From the NCBI GenBank assembly GCA_023375785.1, contig SZWC01003584.1, positions 35,275-99,274 of the forward strand: a stretch of 64,000 nucleotides of DNA, written 5' to 3'. Shown here one piece after another: positions 1-11,248 of this stretch. The notes under the pieces were generated by a model. The model was given only the letters and a program-made list of their open reading frames with translations. It ran no database searches and had not been told where the DNA came from. Made by a program: the position numbers and the translations under genes. The DNA is from Penium margaritaceum (lineage: Eukaryota; Streptophyta; Zygnematophyceae; Desmidiales; Peniaceae). Position 1 is the stretch's first letter. Every line of letters begins with the position of its first letter.

Positions 1-4
1 TGTG

Positions 5-50
<46 letters not shown>
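1..50. repeat. (TG)n microsatellite
   Basis: The window opens in a nearly pure TG dinucleotide run. It lies inside what remains of the 3' LTR of copia-1. A related copia LTR in this window (copia-A, around 43102-43124) has a TG run at the matching place, so the run is probably an ancestral part of this LTR family. Confidence 0.95.
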
Positions 51-51
<1 letters not shown>

Positions 52-179
52 CTAGAGTCAAGAGGTCACTTGCATCTGTTACACCAATAACCAACTCTCC
101 CCAATGACCCACAGACGAACAACCCACGCACACATAAGAGTAGATGCACGTCAGAAGACAACAACTCACTAGACTCATG

Positions 180-1855
180 TCAACCAGGGGCATCACAAGA
201 GCGGAGCACACCAACAGCATGCACAACAACTTTGAACATGCCATTGCTAAGAGCTTTGGTGAGGAAATCTGCACATTGCTGACGACTTTTGACCCAGACA
301 ACCTGAACTTCTCCAGTAGCAACGTAGTCACGTACAAAATGATGCTTAGTATTGATGTGCTTGGTGCAGGAGTGATGCATGCCATCGTGTTCACCAATTG
401 CCTTTGCACTTTGGCTGTCACAGCGCAAAGTGATTCATCGGATGGGAACACGCAATTGTTACAACAGGAGAGAGCCAAACACTCTCATACACACCTGCAC
501 CAAGCGCCACGTAATCTACCTCACTCGAACTCCAAGCTACACATCCCTGTTTTCCAATCTTCCAAGAGATAGCAATCCCACCGACAAGAAAGGTGTAAGT
601 GGTGCGGCTCCAAGGATCAATGTCATGTGTCCAATCACTGTCTGTGTATCTGTCAACCGCCACAGAGGGTTGAGCACGATAGCACAGCCCCACACGTGCT
701 GTGGACAGTGAGAAACGGACAACACGCAGTGTTGCTTCAAGGTGCTTCTGGCGAGGCTGTTAGGAGAACTGGGCTAAGAAGTTGACCGAAAAGGCCACGT
801 CCGCCCGAGTGGTGGTCGCGATATACATGAGGGAGCCGACCACACTAAGGTAGTTGGTGACATCGACAATCTTCCCAAGCTCTGGTGAATAAAGAGACTT
901 TAGGAGGCACTGTCATGCTGGAGTTATAGGAGTAAATGCAGTGGGGGTGTCAGCAAGCAAGGAGGCAAACCGTTCCCCTAGTCTGCGGATGTATGCACTC
1001 TGGTGCACGTGTAGGGTGCGGCGCTGACGATCACACTCAAGCTCCTTGCCGAGGAACACTCATGCCATGCCCAAATCCTTCATCTTGTATGTGGACTACA
1101 GCAAGCTCTTCACAAACTGGACAGTTGCGGGATTGGGGGAGGCAATGAGAAGGTCATCGACGTTGACAAGGATTGTCATGAATGGCTCTGAGGGGACACT
1201 CAAGAAGAGTGCTAGATCCACCGTGTTGCATCTGTAACCACCTCTCTCAAGTGTGGAGGAGATCTCCATGTTCTAACAACGAAGCAATTGCTTGAGCCCA
1301 TAAAGGGTCTTACGCAGTCGCCAGACCTTGTTGGTTTCATCCGTGAATCGTGATGGCTGGACCATGTACATCCACTTTTCAATCCGCTTATGCACGAAGG
1401 CATTGTTGACTTCCATCTGCTCCAGTTCCCAGTTGTGCTGGGTGACAAGGCTCAAAAGCACTTGGGCAATGGTGTACCATCCAACCAGGGCAAAGGTCTC
1501 ATTAAAGTCGATCCCAGGGATCTGAGAAATCTTTGACCATGAGGCGAGTCTTGAACTGGTCAACTTTGCCATCGGGCTTCAACTTTTGCCGTAGGACCCA
1601 CCAAGCAGAGACTACCTTGTAGCCCACACAGAGGTCCACAAGATCAAAGACAACATGCTCCTTAAATGCAATCAACTCCTCCTGCATGGCCTTCTCCCAG
1701 AGGTCAGCATCAACTGCCTCACGAGCCTGCCGGACAGTGGTAGGCTCGGGAGGGAGGGTAGGAAGACCGGAGGCTGCAAAGCATGCGCCAATGTAACCAG
1801 CAACAGAGGACTCAAGGGCATTATGGAACTCGTGAGCTACAAGAGCATAGCTCAC
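180..1855 (-). pseudogene. copia-1 reverse transcriptase and RNase H region (fossil)
   Basis: Recognisable minus-strand peptides include the RNase H tail, with a TKHI motif followed by a VxxHFVRD-type stretch and an ADFLTKAL motif, and the RNase H core (DSDWTHD). Further right come copia RT pieces with a GIDFNETFA stretch and YGLKQ. These are the standard C-terminal pol domains of Ty1/copia. The pieces lie in several frames and no intact pol frame remains. Confidence 0.88.
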
Positions 1856-2290
1856 TGCTTAGTTAGGGTGAACATGACTGATCGCAAGACCAAAGACATC
1901 AAGGCCAATGGGACGAATAGAGGGTCCATAAGTGAAGGACGACGTGCTTGAGCGTGTGATTCACTGGGGGGGCTAAGAGGCCTGTGAGGGGCCAAGTGCA
2001 TTAGTGTCAATGGGTGCGACAGAAGATCCAACAGTGGAGCGTGAACGCCGCTGAGAGGCCTGAGAGGCGGAGTGCTGAAGAAGAGCACGAAATCTTCCCC
2101 CACGTGTGTAGGGCTCATGACCAAGAGGGGGAACCTGAGGTGGTGGCTCAGCGGTGTCAACCATAGGAGGCGTCTGTAGCACGGGCGCATGGGATGAGCT
2201 AAAAGTGGAGTATATTGGGGACTGTGTTTGGAAAACTAAGCCTCCGTTGCCCACACACAGTTGGCATCCTCTGTTACAAAGGGTGCCGAC

Positions 2291-3482
2291 TCAGGAATCC
2301 ACACAGGGTGACAAGGATTCAGAGGAGGAGTCCTCGGAGTCACTGTCCGTGGAAGAGATAGACACCGATGGGACAAAAGGAGACGCCATGTTACCAGAGG
2401 GGGAAGATGACGCCCTGAGATTGGAGGTTAGGAGAGCAACACCCTGCCCAAGAGGACGAATCAAGGAGATAGGAAAAGATGGCGGGACACTAGACAGTCC
2501 ATGGGGGAAGACATCCTTAAAAAAAAGGGCATCACGAGACTCATTGACACGGGACCAGTCAGCGTCCCAGAAACGCCAAGTCTTGGACATCACTGACACA
2601 CCAAGGAAGGTGTACAGGCATGCGCGGGGGCTGAGTTTGCCATCCCGAACGTCCTCAGGCTGCCAGACAGCAGCAACCCAATCCCAGACACGAGCAAACT
2701 ACAGACTAGGGAGACGACCGCACAAGCGTTCCAAGGGGGTGACATGACGAGGGAGAGGGCCATGGAGAACATGGTTCAAGACCCAAGGTCATGTAGGAAA
2801 TGGCCTCAAAAGAGAGGACATGGGAAAGGGAGCAGTCACTGAGAAGCGTGCGGACACTGTGAGTAAATGTACAGTTCTAGCGCTGAAAGACACCATTATG
2901 TTAGGGTCATTATGGAGCGGACAGCTCCATACACAACCCGCCAGAGGACAGGAAGCGAGTCGTGGGTCCCATGAACTCGTCGCCACGGTCACAGCAAAAG
3001 ACTTTTAGGAGATGACCACAGGCCAGTTCGGCCTGGGACAGCCATGACTCAAGGATTGTGCAGACGTCACTCTTTTGGCAGAGGGAAAAGATCCAGCGTA
3101 TGCGAGAGAAGTCATCAACGAGACAGAGGACATAACGGGAAACCCCCCTTCCCCCCAAAGCATCATGGGCAAGGGGTCCCACGAAATCAGCATGCAAGAG
3201 ATCAAGGGGATGGGACGTGCACGACTCAGATGTGGAAAATGGGGAGCGGTGCATTTTACCCTGAGCGCAATCAAGGCAATCAACAGAGCAAGGAGCAGGA
3301 AACATGTCGGCATCAAGACCATGAGCGCGCTTGTCTCGCAACAAACTTTCAATGACAATAGTGTGAATGTGGCAGAGCCGGCGGGCAGTAGCTCTGCACG
3401 CACTGGGGAGAAGGAGCGTGCAACATGAATGAGGGCAGTGGAAGGTGCATGAGGGGCAAACAAGGGCATGCAATACAGACAA
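2291..3482 (-). pseudogene. copia-1 integrase region (fossil)
   Basis: Minus-strand integrase pieces. The core has LLHADFVGPL, YVLCLVDDFSR and a following DRGDEF stretch, the spacing expected for a copia rve domain. Left of it, a C-terminal integrase signature (RFWDADW then SRDALFF) matches the pol linker of copia elements. A GAG-pre-integrase-like piece (LDCAQGKMHRSPF) is present around 3240-3310. The region is broken. Confidence 0.85.
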
Positions 3483-3624
3483 TCACAACACGTGCCACGC
3501 ATCACAACATGGCTTGTGGTGCAATGCAGCACAGTGGCAACGCCGTGGCTGGAGGAGAAATCCATGCCCTGGTCATCAAGAGTCGTAACAGAGAAGAGAC
3601 TCGGCTCAAGAGCAGGCATGTACA

Positions 3625-4077
3625 TCATGTCTGGGAAGAAGAGCTCCCCCCCCCCCCCAGGGCCAACAAAGCAAAAATCCCAACACCCTGAACTAGTAGA
3701 AGCTGGCGAGAACCTGTGCGCACAAAGCACACAAAGCCAACTGGACCCAGGGAGACAAACAAGGAGGCTATGTGATGAGTAGCTACTGAGTCAAATATCC
3801 ACAAGCCATCCGACACATGAANNNCCCCCCCCCCCCCCAGGGCCAACAAAGCAAAAATCCCAACACCCTGAACTAGTAGAAGCTGGCGAGAACCTGTGCG
3901 CACAAAGCACACAAAGCCAACTGGACCCAGGGAGACAAACAAGGAGGCTATGTGATGAGTAGCTACTGAGTCAAATATCCACAAGCCATCCGACACATGA
4001 ACAAACACTAAATCACGGTTGACAGCAGCAATGGCAGAGCGGGGAGGGAGTGCTGGCCATAGGTAGCAAGGCAACAA
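3625..4077 (-). pseudogene. copia-1 aspartic protease region, spanning an assembly gap
   Basis: The WIFDSVATHHIAS stretch corresponds to the copia protease active-site segment, usually WxxDSGAxxHM. The same stretch appears twice because 3646-3821 and 3825-4001 are duplicate copies around an nnn gap. The duplication is an assembly effect and not part of the element. Confidence 0.8.
3646..4001. other. Assembly gap (3822-3824) with duplicated flanks
   Basis: The roughly 176 bases before the nnn (from a poly-C run at 3646 to 3821) are repeated after it (3825-4001). The two copies look identical apart from poly-C length. This is best read as two contig ends that overlap but were not merged because of the homopolymer. 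Confidence 0.9.
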
Positions 4078-4459
4078 GGCAAACTGTAAGACTGCCAGTC
4101 CTCAATCCACCGGACATCAACTGGAGAACATCCCTGGACATGATCCAACAACGAACCACGAACACCATCATCAACGGCACATATAAGTGTCCTCTTAACC
4201 GAATACACACTCTCACCTATTTGATCACGAAGGTATCTCTAGTGGATGGCATGCGAGAGGGCAGAGTCCACCTGGGCTCGTTGTTAAGTGTGTCAGGGGT
4301 GATGACGATGCTAGAAGAGGAGCATTGAGAAGAGTATGTGGACGAAGCCCACAATTGAGGAGAGTAAGACCCCGAAGGGGGCCTGTAATAGAATGGACCG
4401 CCGAACCTTGGAGGCCAGTCCCAAGGATAAGGCAGAGGTGGTGAAGCCATGGTTGTGCT

Positions 4460-5790
4460 CTAGGCAGCTGAAGAGGAAGACGGAGGATGGCTGGAAGATC
4501 TAATGGAGGTGGAGGAGCGAGAGGCACCACCACCACCGGAAGAGCGTGCCCAGTGTACACGCATGGCAGAGGCAAGGCGTGCATCATTGGGTGGTGCAGG
4601 AAACTTGGGAGCAGCATGACCGGTAGCACCACAGTTCCAGCATATGACGGTGCTGGAGGAGGAAGACGATGTGCCGCTGTCAGACCCCCGTCCTTTGCCG
4701 CGTCCCCCCCTGTCTGCCACTACCTGCTGTACCACCCTTGCCTTTGCCTTTACAACGGCCCCCACCCCCACCGCCCCACTAGGAAGCAAGAGAGGTAGCT
4801 ATCATGATGGAGGTGGTGGATGGTGAGGTAATAGCTGAGGCAATGGCGGAGGGAAGGTACCAATGCAGTGTGATGCATCCTCAGGAACAATGATAGCGGC
4901 CGCTATCATTGTTCCTGAGGATGCATCACACTGCATTGGTACCTTCTCAAGGAAGATGTCATTTCACTTCCTGGAAGATGTCAAAGAGCTCGGGGATGAG
5001 ACCGTTGACGATGGAGAGAATGAATTTGTCCAAGAGCGGCCTTGCCCAGGTCACGCAGCAACCATGGACTGCGAGCCCAATATGCATTGGCAGTTTCATC
5101 AGCACGCATAGAGAGCGTGTTGAACTGGACAGTGAGAATGCTCTGCGCAACATGCCCGGTCACTGTTATGAGATGCTTGATAAGTGTGTAAGCGCTAATC
5201 GAGTCAGCAGGCGTACAGTGTGTAGTGTGTGCATTGTAGGACCCGATCTCGTCGGTGAGACCATCGGGTCCAGCACCAATAAGAGCACGCACAACACGGG
5301 CAGACTCAGAATCTATGGGCACAAAGGGAGGATTGGCAGAGGGATTGGATTCATGGTAGTACTCCCAGAGTTGCTCCCCCTATGCCCAAGCACTGAAGCG
5401 GACCTCCCAGGAATAACAAGTGAGATTAGAAGTGAAGTGCAATAGATGGGAGGGCTTTAGTAGTGGTTGCGTTGGCAGCGGCTGTATTGGCGAGAGGGTC
5501 ATAGGAGCTATAGCAAGAAGTGGCGGATGCGGAAGCGTGTGAGGTGGAAAATGCAGCTGCAACGCCAGCAGCAACAGAGGGAGAAGGCGTACCACACTGT
5601 GTGGGTTGAAGGTGGTTAAGGACCAAATCAGCAATGTGTGATCTGCAAAGTTCTCCTCATCAGCTTTGTAATCTCGCAGCTTTTCCTCTGCAGTGCACAG
5701 CGTAGTGAGTGCAGCATGCAGGGCATTGCGCTCATGCTTCAGCTTAGCTTGCAAAGCAGCACATCGATAATCATCGACGGGCATAATGCA
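4460..5790 (-). pseudogene. copia-1 gag region with zinc-knuckle (fossil)
   Basis: Minus-strand gag. A CWNCGATGHAA zinc-knuckle stretch lies near 4640-4670. The gag body around 4980-5330 (LIGAGPDGLTDEIGS) resembles a UBN2-type copia gag. The N-terminal part (5380-5784) has a helical Lys/Glu-rich segment comparable to the one at the gag N-terminus of copia-2. The region is broken and interrupted by the palindrome at 4853-4946. Confidence 0.8.
4853..4946. repeat. 94-bp perfect palindrome centred on GCGGCCGC
   Basis: I paired this base by base. Every position from 4853 to 4899 is complementary to its partner from 4946 back to 4900, with no spacer. The centre is GCGGCCGC, a NotI recognition sequence. 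It lies in the gag region of copia-1. A perfect, spacerless hairpin is either very recent or an artefact of library construction or assembly. Confidence 0.95.
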
Positions 5791-5799
5791 GGCAATGTG

Positions 5800-7940
5800 A
5801 TTCGGCCAAGAAAACTTTCGTAGAGTTTCCCTTGCCCAAGTGGGCGTAGGATATGTGTGATGGGTGTGTCAGGACTGTGCTACAAGACCACGGATCTGGA
5901 TGTACAAACACGTCAACGCAGATGCAGTACAAAAGAGGCAGGGGTTAGAGAGAAAGCCAGGCTCACCAGGCCTGGCGGCACAGTGAGAACAAAGGTGGGA
6001 GAGCAGGGTGCCACCACTGCAATAGTGGCAGACATGGGAACGATGACGCAGGCTACTTCTATCAGTGCGACGGCTGAAATAGTGGAGATGTCAGCACCTA
6101 TCGAGACCAGTAGCTGAATATGACTAGTTGCCGATGATGAAGAGGAGGGCAATGTTGAAGCTTGTGCAGTGGATGGGTGGATGGAGGTGACACCACTAGA
6201 GAGTGCCATTGCAGCCACTACTGATACTGATGCTACTACATCTACTGCGGCTATAATCTAAGTGACGACATCGACAGTAGCTGCTGCCAGAGGGCCTTGA
6301 TCTACTGCTACAGCAGCACACGTCTCAATCACCCTTCCAGCAGTAGTGTTGGCAGGTGCACATGTAGCACGTGTAGTGGCAGAGAAATTGGAAGCAACAG
6401 TAGCACTAGAAACAAGATCAGCCTGCATTGTTGTAAGGATGTCAGGTGAGGGAGATGAGGCTGAATCTATAGCACGGATGTAGCTGGAGAAGTTGCACGG
6501 CGTGAAGCAAATGGTACTGCTGATGTAGAAGCTAATGTTTCTCTATGAGGGACGGCATGATGGCGCTGCTGACGAGTCGTATGGGAAATGGGTGGACTTA
6601 CTTGAGACTGAAGAGCTCGGTGATCACGCGGTGGCCTCGTGGTTGGCACGTCCTGCGCCGTCGGCGAGTCTTCAGTGGCAGACTGACAGTAGACCGCGTA
6701 CACCCTGGCATCCTCCCACTCGTAGTGCTCGGCAGGGTCGTAGTCCTTATTGGGGTACAACCTCGGAGTGCTACGGCGAACCCTCGACCACACCTCACGC
6801 TCCGTCCTCTTCTTGTAGTACGCTATCTCGCCATAGAGGCGGTCTCGCTCACACGCAGCCATGGGTGAAGTCAGGATGGGGTCTGACTCAGGAGGGGACG
6901 GCCAGTGCGCTGGGTGCCTAGCTGCCTTGCAATACAGCGGCACAGCAAAGAGATGGACGGAGATGTCTGCTGTAGATGCTGCTCTTCTGCTACTGTTATT
7001 GCTGCTACAACGCCCGTAACATGGCTGAGGTGCTCACGGGCAGTCGCTTGGAATGTGGCTGCAATGGCATAAGCATGTGAGTGCACACAACAGCGGGACA
7101 TGTTGCTGCTACTGCCGACACCACTGTGGAGATGCCCGCGGGCAGGTGCTGCATGAGACACGGTTGCAACGGCCACAATGTGGCTGACATGTGCGAGAGG
7201 AGCAGTGGCCGCAACCAAGGCTTGAACGAGCTCGGGCAGCCATGTACCTGTGAGGAGCACAACTGTTGAGACCGCACCTCGACCAAGAAGAGTGCACACA
7301 GCAACGGGAGATGTTGCGGCTACTGCCAGCATCACGGCGGACATGCACACAAGAAGATGTTGTGTGAGACGCGGCTGCGATGGCCATGGCGTGGCCAACA
7401 TGTGTGATGGGAGCAGTGGCCGGGATCACCACTAAGATCCGTGCTGGTAGCCGAGTGAGGTGCGGCTGCCATAGCAACAGGTTGAACGGGCTCTGGCAGC
7501 CATGTGGCAGCGAGGATCACAGCTGCTGTGGCTACAGCACGGCCGAGAAGAATGCACACAACAGCAGATGATGTTGCTGCTATTGCCAACACCACGGCAA
7601 AGATTTGTGCATGCAGCCGCTGCGAGAGACGCGGCTGCGATGGCCACAGTGTGGCCAACGTGTGTCTGTACAACGGTGGTCGTGGCACGGGTGATGGGCA
7701 GGTGAATGGTGGCAGAGAATTCCACTGCATTTGCCACAGCCACGGCAAAGATGGAAGCGGGCAAGTGCGTAGAACGTGACTGTGATGGCCGTGACTGTAT
7801 GCGAGAGCTGTAGTAGACGCTGCTTCTATGGCCACAACTATAGCCTATGTGTGTGAGTTTCTTGCATGGGATCACCCGCCACGTGGATGTGACTCGACAA
7901 GGTCTCAGGACAGTTGGCGTAGAGGGATGTTTCCCTCCTG
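5800..7940 (-). other. copia-1 long leader between gag and primer site
   Basis: About 2.1 kb separate gag from the primer site, much longer than usual for copia. The sequence is dominated by degenerate GCN/ACN-type triplet runs, giving Ala-, Thr- and Val-rich translations in several frames. Matching leaders with the same texture occur in copia-A (17190-19145), copia-2 (25700-25785, 36902-37968 and 41663-42311) and copia-3 (61850-63760). I see no recognised protein domain. Confidence 0.7.
7080..7700 (+). repeat. Three divergent tandem units (about 210-260 bp) in the copia-1 leader
   Basis: Three units begin near 7097, 7309 and 7568. On the plus strand each can be read as a Cys/His-containing peptide with a shared core such as RCCMRHGCNGH and RCCVRRGCDGH, followed by a VANMC-like stretch. 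DNA similarity is clear but imperfect. The shared peptide may simply follow from the duplication. Confidence 0.65.
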
Positions 7941-7951
7941 GTCTGATACCA
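7941..7951 (-). promoter_or_regulatory. copia-1 primer-binding site
   Basis: On the minus strand this reads TGGTATCAGAC, close to TGGTATCAGAGC, the site complementary to the 3' end of initiator Met tRNA used by many plant copia elements. It directly adjoins the start of LTR-like sequence at 7952. Confidence 0.8.
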
Positions 7952-8065
7952 GTAGGTAGCTTAGGTTGCCAGGATAAGCAAGCAAGCGGGTGGAGAGGCA
8001 CAACACCATGGATTGGGGCAAGCTCACTTTCACGTGTAGTCTAGCAAGAGAACAAACAAGTAAGT
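7952..8065 (-). repeat. copia-1 5' LTR, recognisable part
   Basis: From 7952, the stretch containing CACCATGGATTGG and GCAAGCTCACTTT aligns with the matching stretch of the copia-A LTR (around 19215-19245) and the copia-2 3' LTR (around 19665-19690). Similarity fades after about 8065, so the outer end of this LTR is undetermined. Confidence 0.6.
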
Positions 8066-8377
8066 GAGTAAGGAGCGAGCAAAGTGGTAAGTGCCAATTG
8101 AAATGGTAAGTGCCAGTTGACACAATCAATGGCCCCAAAGAGCTCAAATGAAAAACATAATACAAAACATGGAAATAGTTTCTAAAGCACTGACAAGTCA
8201 TGGAATAGGACAAAGGATAAAGATGGATCTTGAAGTCCTATATCTTATGGAAATTGAAAGCAAGCTCCATACACACTACCCGCGTGCACAACAAGCTCTT
8301 ATGTCATGAATATGTACCCTCCAAATGAGACAAAAAAGTACTAGATAAAAACACTTGGATTTTGGTGTGCTCATAGC

Positions 8378-8840
8378 ATGCAGGAACACATGAGACAAAA
8401 TAGCGCACTGAGTGCGATCTTAGTGAACTTTTGTCTGGTAACCGAGTGCACTTGCCACATACACTAGCCCACACACTGAGGTCCTTTTTAAGAAGAGGAT
8501 GGTTTGGCCATATAGGACAAAAAGAAAAATCATTAGGGATGCAGGAGACAAACTAGTACATCAATTATGTGCGCAGTGAACTTTTGTATGTTGACTGAGC
8601 GCACTTCCTGCATACACTAGCCCCACACACCAAGGTCCTTCCTAAGCAGGGAATTGTTTAGCCATATAGGACAAAAAGCAATATCATCCAGGACACATGA
8701 GATACACTAATGCATTGAGTGAGCTCTTAGGGAACTTTTGTATGGTGACTAAGTGCACTTGCCACATACACTAGCCCCACGCACTGAGATCCTTCCTATG
8801 AAGATAATTGTTTGTCCACATAGGGAAAAAGTGCACTTTT
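8378..8840. repeat. Tandem array, three units of about 155 bp
   Basis: The landmark GGAACTTTTGT/GTGAACTTTTGT recurs at 8423, 8576 and 8731. Each copy is followed by GTGCACTTGCCACATACACT-like sequence and then ATATAGGACAAAAAG-like sequence. Units differ at perhaps 15-20% of sites. There is no coding potential. Confidence 0.85.
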
Positions 8841-10121
8841 CTTATAGACAAAGGAAGGAGTGTACATATGGGTGTAAAGCACTCCCTCCTAAGAGAGCGC
8901 AGTCAAGGCACACAATGGAAAACCAGCAAACAAAATGGTCTCGATTAACCATACCTCAGAAAAAGTATCATGCCGGTCATTCACTGGCAGAAAATGTGCT
9001 CGACGGCATCAGATGAAGACAGAATGGAGAGTGACAGCTTGGGATTCTCAGACATCCATACTGGGGGACACCATGTGAGTTTCATGCCTACATCTGTAAG
9101 TGTCTTTCTCATGATCCATCCATAGCTAATGCATTACATCCAACCTGATATCATGTCCAGAGAGACGTTGTTGGGACCCAAGTACTGAGTGCCTGATGAT
9201 GACGGGTCACTGTGAGGAGAGCCAACCTCGGAGGGGTGTCTGCTAGAACGTGACAAGTTGTGCCAAAGTTGTGCAGTCAACCAACTATCATTGGCTGCAA
9301 TAGCTATTAGTCCAAGGTGGCATACTTCAAATGCCCATCGTCTACCCTAATTTTCATGGCTGCCTTCATTGACCGGCATGAACTAGGAGACCACGAGAGT
9401 TTGTCATTGGAGATACACTGTGAACAGAGAGAACTAACTAAACAAAAGGCGGATTGCGTGAGGATGCACGTAGAGATCATCCACAATTTGCAACATAGTG
9501 TCATTCTCTCTAAACTCGAGTGAGATGTTGACATGTGCAGCACCTGGTCATATCAACGCATACTGTGTCAGTGCCCTCATGTACCCATGCATGGTAACAT
9601 CCAGAGGTCAACGTTATGCCAGATTCACGGTAATGTCTTTGTGCAAATGGCCAATATTGCCACCAGGTTCAGGCGTCACGTGTGCAGTGTCACTGTATGT
9701 AAGGGGGTTCAAATCACGAGGTTGCGTCCACTTTCAAAGTTTTCCCTTGCATGTGCTAGTCAACATGGATGTTGAAGTTGCTCCTGATGCTACAATTTGT
9801 GATAATGATGTATTGGTAGGCTGTAACGTAAAGGATACCCGAAGAAAACAATCAAAAGGTAACTCAACAAATCCCGAGTTTAGAATACAACTTGATTTAC
9901 TGTATGACTAACAACTTGATCTCCTGCACATCATTGTTAAAAAAAAATTGTGCAATGTACCAAAAACAAGACAGATCCATCTACATTAAAAAAAGAGCAA
10001 TATGCCTAGTATTGCGTGTAAGAAAACTGAATGATGGAGGCCTCAAAATGTTTCCATTGGATCATGGGGGGCTTGTTGATGTTCCAAAGTTATTTGGGTG
10101 GTTCATTTCTCTTTGCACGGT
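8841..10121. other. No recognised feature
   Basis: A plus-strand open frame of 137 codons (9498-9911) and shorter ones exist here, but I recognise no domain, repeat family or splice-consistent gene. The sequence is more AT-rich than the transposase genes. It may be old intergenic DNA. Confidence 0.5.
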
Positions 10122-10122
10122 A

Positions 10123-10818
10123 CATGAGAGGAGGGTGAAAAACTTACAACAAGTGGATATGGTTGTACTTTAGCCCGTTCGAGAATACTCATGTTACACC
10201 CTTCAACTACATTATTGGCACTCATAACGGCTTTGCCAAAAGCACGTTTTTGCCAATCTCCTTCTTGGGCCACTTTTCTGCTGTTCTATGGGCTCAAAGT
10301 TATGTGTATCCCATGCTCCCTATGACATAAATCTGTCTTTTCATCTCACTAAATTCAAAATAATTTGAGTATCTCTACATGGTTTTATGATTGTCAGTTC
10401 CCGGGCCAGATTAGATTGCATCTTACCCACATTGCATGGTCATAGACCAATGCATCGCATCCTGCACTTCACCAGGATCCACGCAAATACTTTGATTCCA
10501 AGANCATGAGAGGAGGGTAAAAAACTTACAACAAGTGGATATGGTTGTACTTTAGCCCGTTCGAGAATACTCATGTTACACCCTTCAACTACATTATTGG
10601 CACTCATAACGGCTTTGCCAAAAGCACGTTTTTGCCAATCTCCTTCTTGGGCCACTTTTCTGCTGTTCTATGGGCTCAAAGTTATGTGTATCCCATGCTC
10701 CCTATGACATAAATCTGTCTTTTCATCTCACTAAATTCAAAATAATTTGAGTATCTCTACATGGTTTTATGATTGTCAGTTCCCGGGCCAGATTAGATTG
10801 CATCTTACCCACATTGCA
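10123..10818. other. Duplicated contig ends around a gap (10504), including an empty hAT-1 target site
   Basis: The 314 bp at 10123-10436 recur at 10505-10818 with one substitution that I can see. The left copy then runs through TGGTCATA (10437-10444) and straight into the sequence that follows hAT-1 (compare 10445-10503 with 13701-13759). The right copy runs through TGATCATA and into hAT-1. So the left contig carries the unoccupied site and the right contig the occupied one. Confidence 0.9.
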
Positions 10819-10837
10819 TGATCATACAAGGGTGCAC

Positions 10838-10915
10838 ACGGATCCTGGGATCCACGGTAACTACCCACGGATACCGGATCCAGAACCGGATTCGCGGTTC
10901 CGGATCCAGGTTCCA
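10838..10915. repeat. hAT-1 left subterminal GGATCC/GGATAC motif cluster
   Basis: About 80 bp inside the left terminus hold repeated GGATCC-like hexamers in both orientations, with GGTTCC variants. The right subterminal region is richer still. Short repeated subterminal motifs are the usual binding sites of hAT transposases, so this cluster is a likely transposase-binding region (inference). Confidence 0.75.
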
Positions 10916-11246
10916 GAGCGAAAGGTTCTTGTCCACGGCGTGTTTCCACAGAAGGCTGTGGAAAAACTTGCGGTTGAAGACGTAGCCAACGCCAACGACT
11001 CCACGGGCAATTGGGGCGTGCTCGGGATTTTCTCCCACGGCCGGTGCACCACCATCAGCTGCGGCCACTGCGTTTCTGGCTTCTTGGAGCTTCGCGGCTG
11101 CGACCAAGGCCTTCAAGTGGCGCCACTTCTCCTGGTGGATGAGGCGCATGTGTTTCCACAGGGTCCCGGTGGTGCCATTCTTGGCGGAGAGAGTGACAGG
11201 CTTGGCCGGGTTCTTGGTGCAGTGCAGACACATGGCACGGATACCA
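10908..11246 (-). pseudogene. hAT-1 BED-finger segment, inverted relative to the transposase
   Basis: On the minus strand this encodes CLHCTKNP, then GTTGTLWKHMRLIH, the C-x2-C and H-x4-H part of a BED zinc finger. It ends in LLWKHAVDKNLSLWNL. The remainder of the transposase, beginning SFWLARAFAHCNP, is on the plus strand from 11249. In the related hAT-2 the equivalents (SMLWKK, LSLESFWLDTAF and HCNPFAKLPS) are contiguous in one orientation. The segment has therefore been flipped in hAT-1 as a block of about 340 bp. The N-terminal W/F part of the finger was not found. Confidence 0.85.
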
Positions 11247-11248
11247 AG

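Larger units (their letters stand above)
1..8065 (-). mobile_element. copia-1: degraded Ty1/copia LTR retrotransposon
   Basis: Minus-strand Ty1/copia element. Reading along the plus strand from left to right it shows a partial 3' LTR (1-93), a purine tract just after it (94-104), RNase H, reverse transcriptase, integrase, protease, gag with a zinc knuckle, a long low-complexity leader, a primer site resembling initiator-Met tRNA (7941-7951) and the start of a 5' LTR (7952 on). This protease-integrase-RT-RNase H order is that of Pseudoviridae. The LTRs resemble those of copia-A and copia-2. The 3' LTR runs off the window. The element is an old fossil with many breaks, I would estimate more than ten, and it contains an assembly gap and a 94-bp palindrome. 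Confidence 0.9.

Noticed and set aside
3646-4001. Genuine tandem duplication of the copia-1 protease
   Set aside because: The copies are identical apart from homopolymer length and separated by nnn, as at the other gaps; an unmerged contig overlap is simpler.
9498-9911. 137-codon frame as a possible host gene
   Set aside because: No recognised domain, no splice-consistent neighbours and no start context worth noting.
10769-11248. N-terminal part of a 621-codon plus-strand open frame, as if it were the transposase N-terminus
   Set aside because: The first 160 codons or so are antisense to a BED finger readable on the minus strand and extend beyond the element's left boundary at 10827. Only the part from about 11249 is real transposase.
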